Origin: Robiginitomaculum sp. | Lineage (GTDB): Bacteria > Pseudomonadota > Alphaproteobacteria > Caulobacterales > Maricaulaceae | Reading direction: 5' to 3' | Assembly: GCA_016763185.1 (NCBI GenBank) | Contig: JAESUG010000024.1 | Span: forward strand, 1-36,506 | Length of the DNA: 36,506 bases | Part shown: positions 32,125-36,506 of the stretch, piece by piece | Layout: every line of letters begins with the position of its first letter | How positions within the stretch are numbered: position 1 is the first letter of the stretch | The notes under the pieces: model-generated | The model's database searches: none | What the model saw: the letters and a program-made list of their open reading frames with translations, nothing else | Told to the model about the DNA's origin: nothing | Translations under genes and position numbers: made by a program

Positions 32125-32391
32125 ATGCCGGCGGAAAAGAAACCGAACCTACAAGATACGTTTCTAAACACAGTGCGTAAGACCAAGACCCCACTGACAA
32201 TTTTCTTGGTAAATGGTGTCAAACTACAAGGGGTTGTCACTTGGTTTGATAATTTTTGCATGTTGTTACGACGCGATGGTCATTCGCAATTGGTCTATAA
32301 GCACGCTATTTCGACCATTATGCCATCGGCACCCGTTTCTTTGTTCGAAGCTGAGGATGACGGCGGCATAGATGAAGAAGGCGAAGTTTGA
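32125..32391 (+). CDS. hfq: RNA chaperone Hfq
   Basis: Hfq is a hexameric Sm-like protein pairing small RNAs with mRNAs. The 88-residue protein has the Sm1 motif ([26 protein letters not shown], split around residue 20), then the [27 protein letters not shown] region holding the Sm2 YKHA motif near residue 58. The tail is acidic ([14 protein letters not shown]), as in many alphaproteobacteria. GGAG lies about 9 bases before ATG 32125. A 77-base gap upstream leaves room for a separate promoter. It overlaps hflX by four bases. Confidence 0.97.
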   Translation: MPAEKKPNLQDTFLNTVRKTKTPLTIFLVNGVKLQGVVTWFDNFCMLLRRDGHSQLVYKHAISTIMPSAPVSLFEAEDDGGIDEEGEV

Positions 32392-33701
32392 AAACGGTCC
32401 AAGACGCGCCAAATGGTGCAATCATCGTTCATCCCTTCACCCGCCTCAGTCAACGGAGCCATGACCCTGAAGCCGCATTAAGTGAAGCCATTGGCTTGAG
32501 CTGCGCATTGAATTTGGTTGTGTGTGACGCTCTGTGTCTGAATGTAAAGAAAGTCATCCCTGCCACATTTATCGGGGGCGGCGCCATTGAAAATTTAGCC
32601 GAACGGCTGGGGAAATATAACGCCAAAATCTTGGTATTTGATGGCCAACTTACACCGGTGCAACAGCGCAATTTAGAAGAGCGATTACAGGTTAAGGTTT
32701 TGGACCGCACCGGCCTAATTCTTGAAATTTTTTCCCTCCGTGCCAAAACCAAAGAAGGACGGCTTCAGGTGGAATTGGCGCGTATCGCGTATGAGCGCTC
32801 ACGGTTGGTTCGCACATGGACTCATTTGGAACGGCAACGAGGCGGAAAGGGCTTTTTGGCTGGCCCAGGAGAACGACAGATTGAATCAGATCGTCGGGAG
32901 CTGGCCGATGAAGCGATTGTATTGGGTCGGCGCTTAGATAAAATCAAACGCACCCGTTCCTTGCACCGAAAAGCGCGTATAAAACGCCACGTACCCATGG
33001 TCGCCTTAGTTGGCTATACCAATGCTGGTAAATCAACACTATTTAACCGACTAACCGATGCCGATGTGTTGGTAAAAGACATGTTGTTTGCCACATTGGA
33101 CCCGACCATTCGTGATGTGCAATTGCCGGGAAGAACCAAGGCTGTGTTGTCGGATACGGTTGGGTTTATCTCAAATTTGCCAACCGAATTGATCGCCGCA
33201 TTTCGGGCGACACTCGAAGAGGTCACGCAAGCTGATTTGGTGTTGCATGTGCGAGATATTGCGTGCTTGCAATCCGAAAAACAAAAACATGATGTAGAAG
33301 AGGTGCTAAAACAACTTCATCCTGCGAACGGAAAAATGCCGACAATGGTCGAGGTTTGGAACAAAATGGATTTACTGACGGAAGAAAATCAAAATTTCCT
33401 GCGGGAGCGGGCCGCCAAGCTATCCGTGCCACCCATTTTAATATCAGCAGAAACCGGGGAGGGGACGCAAAACCTATTGGAACGGGTTGCAAGTATCCTG
33501 CATGGCGATCAACAGACCATCATCATTACCTTACCGGCCAAAGACAGCTCCGCTTTGAATTGGTTACACCAACACGGGCGCATTGTACGCTGTGATGCCG
33601 CAAAAAACCAAGATTTGGAATGCGAAGTTACACTGGATGTAGCGGCAATGGGCCGATTTCAAGCGCAGTTTCCCGAACTAATGGCGGGCATCGCTTCATA
33701 A
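32388..33701 (+). CDS. hflX: GTPase HflX
   Basis: HflX is a ribosome-binding GTPase that splits stalled ribosomes. The 437-residue protein has an N-terminal HflX domain with [24 protein letters not shown] and [17 protein letters not shown] helical segment follows, with [18 protein letters not shown], and then the G domain: [14 protein letters not shown] (G1), [10 protein letters not shown] (G3), NKMD (G4) and SAETGEG (G5). It starts at TTG 32388 in a TTGA overlap with the hfq stop; AAGG (32378-32381) is 6 bases before it and no nearby ATG exists. The hfq-hflX pair is widely conserved. Confidence 0.95.
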   Translation: MKTVQDAPNGAIIVHPFTRLSQRSHDPEAALSEAIGLSCALNLVVCDALCLNVKKVIPATFIGGGAIENLAERLGKYNAKILVFDGQLTPVQQRNLEERLQVKVLDRTGLILEIFSLRAKTKEGRLQVELARIAYERSRLVRTWTHLERQRGGKGFLAGPGERQIESDRRELADEAIVLGRRLDKIKRTRSLHRKARIKRHVPMVALVGYTNAGKSTLFNRLTDADVLVKDMLFATLDPTIRDVQLPGRTKAVLSDTVGFISNLPTELIAAFRATLEEVTQADLVLHVRDIACLQSEKQKHDVEEVLKQLHPANGKMPTMVEVWNKMDLLTEENQNFLRERAAKLSVPPILISAETGEGTQNLLERVASILHGDQQTIIITLPAKDSSALNWLHQHGRIVRCDAAKNQDLECEVTLDVAAMGRFQAQFPELMAGIAS

Positions 33702-33740
33702 TAAGGCTGCCATTTTCGTTGCACCAGCCGTCATTGCGGA

Positions 33741-34535
33741 TCATTCGTTCTCGTGCTGTTTTGCTTCATCCCATAGGCGATCCATTTCTTCCAAGGTTGA
33801 GGTGTCAGGCGTTTTCCCCAATTTCATCAAAGCCTGTTCGATATATTGAAACCTGGCAACAAACTTTCGATTTGTTTGCCGTAAAGCGGCATCTGGATTT
33901 ACATCAAGTTTTCTGGATAAATTCATGCAAACAAATAAAATATCTCCAAGTTCTTTTTCTATTTTAATTGAAGATTTATCCGTACGTAAAACCTCTTGCA
34001 ATTCTTCAATTTCTTCTTGGAGTTTGGCAAACACTGGTTCGAGGTTTGGCCAATCAAAGCCGACCCTGGCGGCTCTGGTTTGCAGCTTTACCGCTCGTTG
34101 GCTGGCGGGTAAGGCGACAGGTATGTCGTCCAGCAAGCCGGTCGCTCCTTTTTCGTTACGTTCCTTGGCTTTTTGTTGTTCCCACGAGCGGGTTTGCGCC
34201 GCTGCCGTAATTGTTTTTTTATTACCAAAAACATGGGGGTGACGCCGAACCATCTTGTCGCAAACGGCCTGCACAACATCATCAAAACCAAAAGCACCAG
34301 CTTCTGCCGCCAGTTGCGCGTGAAAGACAGTTTGAAGCAATAGATCACCTAATTCATCGCGTAAATCATCCATATTCTCACGCTCGATAGCATCGGCAAC
34401 CTCGTAGGCTTCTTCGATGGTGTAAGGCGCGATACTGGCGAAATCTTGCTGTAAATCCCAAGGGCAACCGTCGATTGGATCGCGCAGTTTTTGCATTATT
34501 TGCAGTAATCGGTTGATTTGTGATGATGTTTGCAT
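33741..34535 (-). CDS. mazG: Nucleoside triphosphate pyrophosphohydrolase MazG
   Basis: MazG hydrolyses NTPs and dNTPs to monophosphates, limiting damaged nucleotides and starvation signals. The 264-residue protein has two MazG folds. The first has DPIDGCPWDLQQDF near residue 20 and TIEEAYEVADAIE and LRDELGDLLLQTVFHA with the metal-binding Glu/Asp. The second has KEELEE-like and EKELGDILFVCMNLSRKL near 195. GGAAGAG precedes ATG 34535. It is convergent with hflX (39-base gap) and divergent from the kinase gene. Confidence 0.95.
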   Translation of the reverse strand: MQTSSQINRLLQIMQKLRDPIDGCPWDLQQDFASIAPYTIEEAYEVADAIERENMDDLRDELGDLLLQTVFHAQLAAEAGAFGFDDVVQAVCDKMVRRHPHVFGNKKTITAAAQTRSWEQQKAKERNEKGATGLLDDIPVALPASQRAVKLQTRAARVGFDWPNLEPVFAKLQEEIEELQEVLRTDKSSIKIEKELGDILFVCMNLSRKLDVNPDAALRQTNRKFVARFQYIEQALMKLGKTPDTSTLEEMDRLWDEAKQHENE

Positions 34536-34570
34536 TTGACTCTTCCAACTCGCAAAATCTGTACAGGCAA

Positions 34571-35803
34571 ATGGAACTTGAAGCTGCCAAATTTCTAAAC
34601 ACTCTCATGCAAAAGGCATTGGCCGCCGTCAAGCCTGATCAATTGATCCGCGCACATCTAGCGGACTTGCATAACCAGCCACAGACCGTTGTTGGGTTTG
34701 GTAAAGCAGCCGCTCATATGGCGCTAGCGGTGGAGCAAGAGCTGGGCAAGGCCGCTCAAGGACTGGTGGTGGTTCCATACGGTTATGAGGCTTCGTGCAA
34801 ATGGATCAAGGTGATGTCAGCGCGCCATCCCGTGCCCGATACGGCAGGTGTTTTGGCTACCACCAAAATTATTAAAACTCTAAACCATAGCGACGGGCCT
34901 ATTTTAGCACTGGTTTCTGGTGGGGGTTCCAGTGTGTTATGTGCGCCCGCTGATTTCATCACACTTGAAGAGAAACAAACTATTATTTCCCAGTTGTTAG
35001 CCAAAGGCACGCCGATTACACAGCTAAATTCGGTTCGTGGCGCATTGTCGAAGGTAAAGGTCGGCGGTTTGGCCCAAATTATTGGCAATCGGCGGGTGCG
35101 AGTTTTAGTTTTATCCGATGTTGCGGGCGATGATCCACATGTGGTTGCGTCTGGTCCATTTTTTTCACAAACGCCAAACGGCGCGCAGTGCTTGACCATT
35201 TTGGACAAAGCGAAGATCACCATATCCAATCATATTCGTCAAAATTTACACAGATTGGACGGGCAGGCTGTTCATCAATCCAATATGGACACAAAAATCA
35301 TCGGGTGCGGTGCTACCGCATTATCTGCCGCCGAAAACTGGGCTATTTCACAAGGGGTAAGGGTCCACAACCTATCAGATACTCATGAAGCCAGCGCCGA
35401 AGAATTAGCCAAAACTCATCTTGAGCAAATCAATCAACACCGCAGCCAACACATTCAGCTGTTCCTGTCCGGCGGTGAGGCAACCGTCGAGGTGGTCGGT
35501 GGCGGGCAGGGCGGGCCGAACCGTCATTTTTTGTTACACTTGGCCGCCATATTGCCTGTGGATCAAAACATTGCGGCACTTGCCATTGATACGGACGGGC
35601 GCGATGGCTCCGATGCCGAGGCCGGCGCTTGGTTTACCAACGAAATGTTAGGCGTTGACGGGTTAGGCCTGCAAGAGGCCTTGATCAATTGCAATTCCGG
35701 CCCATTTTTCAAAAATCTAGGCACCAGTATTCACTTAGGCGCAACCGGTACCAATGTGAATGACTTTCGAGCCATTCTTACATGGCCGAAAACCGCACCA
35801 TAG
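34571..35803 (+). CDS. MOFRL-family glycerate 2-kinase
   Basis: The protein phosphorylates glycerate to 2-phosphoglycerate (GckA/TtuD type), linking glyoxylate or serine-derived carbon to glycolysis. From ATG 34571 it has 410 residues. The N-terminal domain has VGFGKAAAHMALAVE near residue 40, SARHPVPDTAG near 85, LALVSGGGSSVLCAP near 115 and LNSVRGALSKVKGG-like and VLVLSDVAGDDPHVVASGP near 175-200. The C-terminal MOFRL domain has LFLSGGEATVEV, GGPNRHFLLHLA and AIDTDGRDGSDAEAGA. An earlier GTG/ATG cluster (34520-34526) overlaps the mazG start and adds residues unlike relatives, so 34571 is preferred, with a weak ribosome site. Confidence 0.9.
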   Translation: MELEAAKFLNTLMQKALAAVKPDQLIRAHLADLHNQPQTVVGFGKAAAHMALAVEQELGKAAQGLVVVPYGYEASCKWIKVMSARHPVPDTAGVLATTKIIKTLNHSDGPILALVSGGGSSVLCAPADFITLEEKQTIISQLLAKGTPITQLNSVRGALSKVKVGGLAQIIGNRRVRVLVLSDVAGDDPHVVASGPFFSQTPNGAQCLTILDKAKITISNHIRQNLHRLDGQAVHQSNMDTKIIGCGATALSAAENWAISQGVRVHNLSDTHEASAEELAKTHLEQINQHRSQHIQLFLSGGEATVEVVGGGQGGPNRHFLLHLAAILPVDQNIAALAIDTDGRDGSDAEAGAWFTNEMLGVDGLGLQEALINCNSGPFFKNLGTSIHLGATGTNVNDFRAILTWPKTAP

Positions 35804-35814
35804 CTGTGATAATT

Positions 35815-36102
35815 TTAGCTAAGAAGGAATTTTAATTGTTCATTGGTTTTCGATGGGCTGATTTCAATGATTTCGGCGCTTACGACTTCCTTTGCCACAA
35901 ATGGGTCTTCGTTCACCCTCTGTTGCAAGTCTGATAGCGACGTATTGTGCGCCAAAACGGCACCGCCCATCTGTGGCTGTAAAGACCCAGCCAGCAGAAA
36001 GATATTTTCGTCAAACCCCTGTTTGATCCATTTCTTATGGCCTTCCATAAGCTGATTGGCTTGATCTTTATTCTTGGAAAATTTTAGTAGAACGATAAAC
36101 AT
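35815..36102 (-). CDS. YciI-like protein
   Basis: A 95-residue protein of the YciI-like, dimeric alpha-beta barrel family, whose members are small enzymes or stress proteins of mostly unknown role. It shows MFIVLLKFSKNK, a conserved His in MEGHKKWIKQGF near residue 22, FLLAGSLQPQMGGAVLA near 40, and VNEDPFVAKEVVSAEIIE near 68, with the family's Asp-Pro-Phe. ATG 36102 has AGGAG 8 bases upstream, so it is preferred over an in-frame start at 36120. It is convergent with the kinase gene and ends 11 bases from it. Confidence 0.88.
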   Translation of the reverse strand: MFIVLLKFSKNKDQANQLMEGHKKWIKQGFDENIFLLAGSLQPQMGGAVLAHNTSLSDLQQRVNEDPFVAKEVVSAEIIEISPSKTNEQLKFLLS

Positions 36103-36290
36103 TCGGCTTTCTCCTGCCATGATAATTTGGACGGGCGCTCAGTCTATATTCTTGCAAAGAATAATACGTGTCAAAGAGTATAAAGAGTGTGCCATTGAGC
36201 AGATCGTAAAATCAATGGTCTTCGAAGGGGAGGCGACCGGGAAATTGAAATTTCTTTTGACCAGTGCTCAACATGATCAAGAAGTTGTGC
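36103..36290. other. Intergenic stretch with no supported gene
   Basis: Upstream of the YciI-like gene. A plus-strand frame (ATG 36119 to 36298) is open but has no ribosome site, no recognisable family and overlaps the opposite-strand promoter region. I see no RNA gene or terminator. Confidence 0.5.
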
Positions 36291-36380
36291 TTAACTGACA
36301 AATTTTCTACCACATTTTTTGTATGGGCAGCACTCATTATCTTCATCATCTTCTATGATTAGGACTTCCTCATTTTTCAT
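36291..36380 (-). CDS. Possible small Cys-containing peptide (29 aa)
   Basis: ATG 36380 to TAA 36291-36293 encodes 29 residues: an acidic stretch (VLIIEDDEDNE) followed by CCPYKKCGRKFVS. The CxPxxxCGRKF pattern resembles a short metal-binding or SEC-C-like tail. The frame is open upstream for another 16 codons with plausible content (ends SSKGFKT before the Met), so it may be the end of a longer, disrupted gene. AAGGGA sits 9 bases before the ATG. I do not recognise a function. Confidence 0.3.
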   Translation of the reverse strand: MKNEEVLIIEDDEDNECCPYKKCGRKFVS

Positions 36381-36455
36381 TGTTTTAAATCCCTTACTTG
36401 ATCTAAAAGGAGTTTTCTTTTCTCTATTCTAAGCCTTTGCCATCATTTCTTGATG

Positions 36456-36506
36456 TTATTTAATTTCGTATTCCTCCCTTGCCTTTTCTTTGGCTCTTTC
36501 CTCTTC
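36456..36506 (-). CDS. Possible C-terminal end of a gene entering from the right edge
   Basis: A minus-strand frame open from the edge stops at TAA (36456-36458) after EEERAKEKAREEYEIK. The highly charged, helical composition and use of AGA/AGG Arg codons differ from the neighbouring genes. Only 16 codons are visible, so coding status is uncertain. Confidence 0.25.
   Translation of the reverse strand, partial: EEERAKEKAREEYEIK

Noticed and set aside
35801-35821. TAGCT...AGCTA inverted repeat between the glycerate kinase and YciI-like genes as a terminator
   Set aside because: The stem is only 5 bp, AT-rich, includes both stop codons, and lacks a T-tract.
36119-36298. A plus-strand frame of about 59 codons upstream of the YciI-like gene
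   Set aside because: No ribosome site or recognisable family, and it covers the region where the opposite-strand gene needs its promoter.
1-36506. A CRISPR array, prophage, toxin-antitoxin or defence system
   Set aside because: No spaced identical repeats, transposase, integrase or defence-type proteins were seen; nearly all genes are conserved housekeeping genes. MazG here is the NTP hydrolase, not part of a toxin pair.

Overview
The window is a chromosomal segment of an alphaproteobacterium of moderate G+C content. The evidence is the gene order. It runs bamA-skp-lpxD-fabZ-lpxA-lpxI-lpxB, then gltA-gltX, comEC-lexA, a trpC-D-G-E block behind a SurA/PpiD-like foldase gene, lipA-coq10, cinA-pgpA-ispDF, and dusB-ntr-trk-dat-hfq-hflX-mazG. 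The use of LpxI rather than LpxH, a fused IspDF and a GTTC-N7-GTTC LexA box point the same way. I cannot name the genus. No phage, transposase, CRISPR array, tRNA or rRNA was seen.

Layout. 1-4973 (+): the last residues of BamA, the chaperone Skp, and a tightly overlapping lipid A/fatty-acid operon (lpxD, fabZ, lpxA, lpxI, lpxB). 4949-7708 (-): citrate synthase and glutamyl-tRNA synthetase, with gltA meeting lpxB tail to tail with a 25-base overlap. 7785-9920 (+): comEC. 10070-10762 (-): lexA with an SOS box upstream. 11005-16796 (-): a foldase gene followed by trpE, trpG, trpD and trpC, mostly with overlapping ends. 16940-17689 (+): tpiA. 17690-18733: about 1 kb without a convincing gene, holding three different repeat families. 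18734-20190 (+): lipA and coq10. 20164-22274 (-): ispDF, pgpA, cinA. 22354-33701 (+): dusB, a degenerate NtrC-like gene, ntrY, ntrX, trkA, trkH, a D-amino-acid aminotransferase, hfq and hflX. 33741-36102: mazG (-), a MOFRL-family glycerate kinase (+) and a YciI-like gene (-). The last 400 bases hold only short, doubtful minus-strand reading frames.

Most of the window is housekeeping: outer-membrane biogenesis, TCA cycle entry, translation, tryptophan synthesis, lipoate and isoprenoid synthesis, potassium uptake and RNA regulation. The most unusual content is in two places. First, the nitrogen-regulation cluster has no ntrB. Its ntrC-like gene keeps a perfect Fis-type DNA-binding tail but has lost the receiver acidic pair, the GAFTGA loop, the Walker B acidic residues and a candidate arginine finger, while NtrY/NtrX next door look catalytically complete. 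This looks like a sensor-less, ATPase-dead NtrC kept as a DNA-binding protein. Second, the tpiA-lipA interval combines a 39-bp alternating tandem repeat, a long REP-like inverted repeat and a 16-bp palindrome-containing tandem repeat. It lies where I would expect secG/pyrG in many relatives. Smaller points are a probable non-AUG start for trkH and the absence of moaC/moeA between trpC and lexA.
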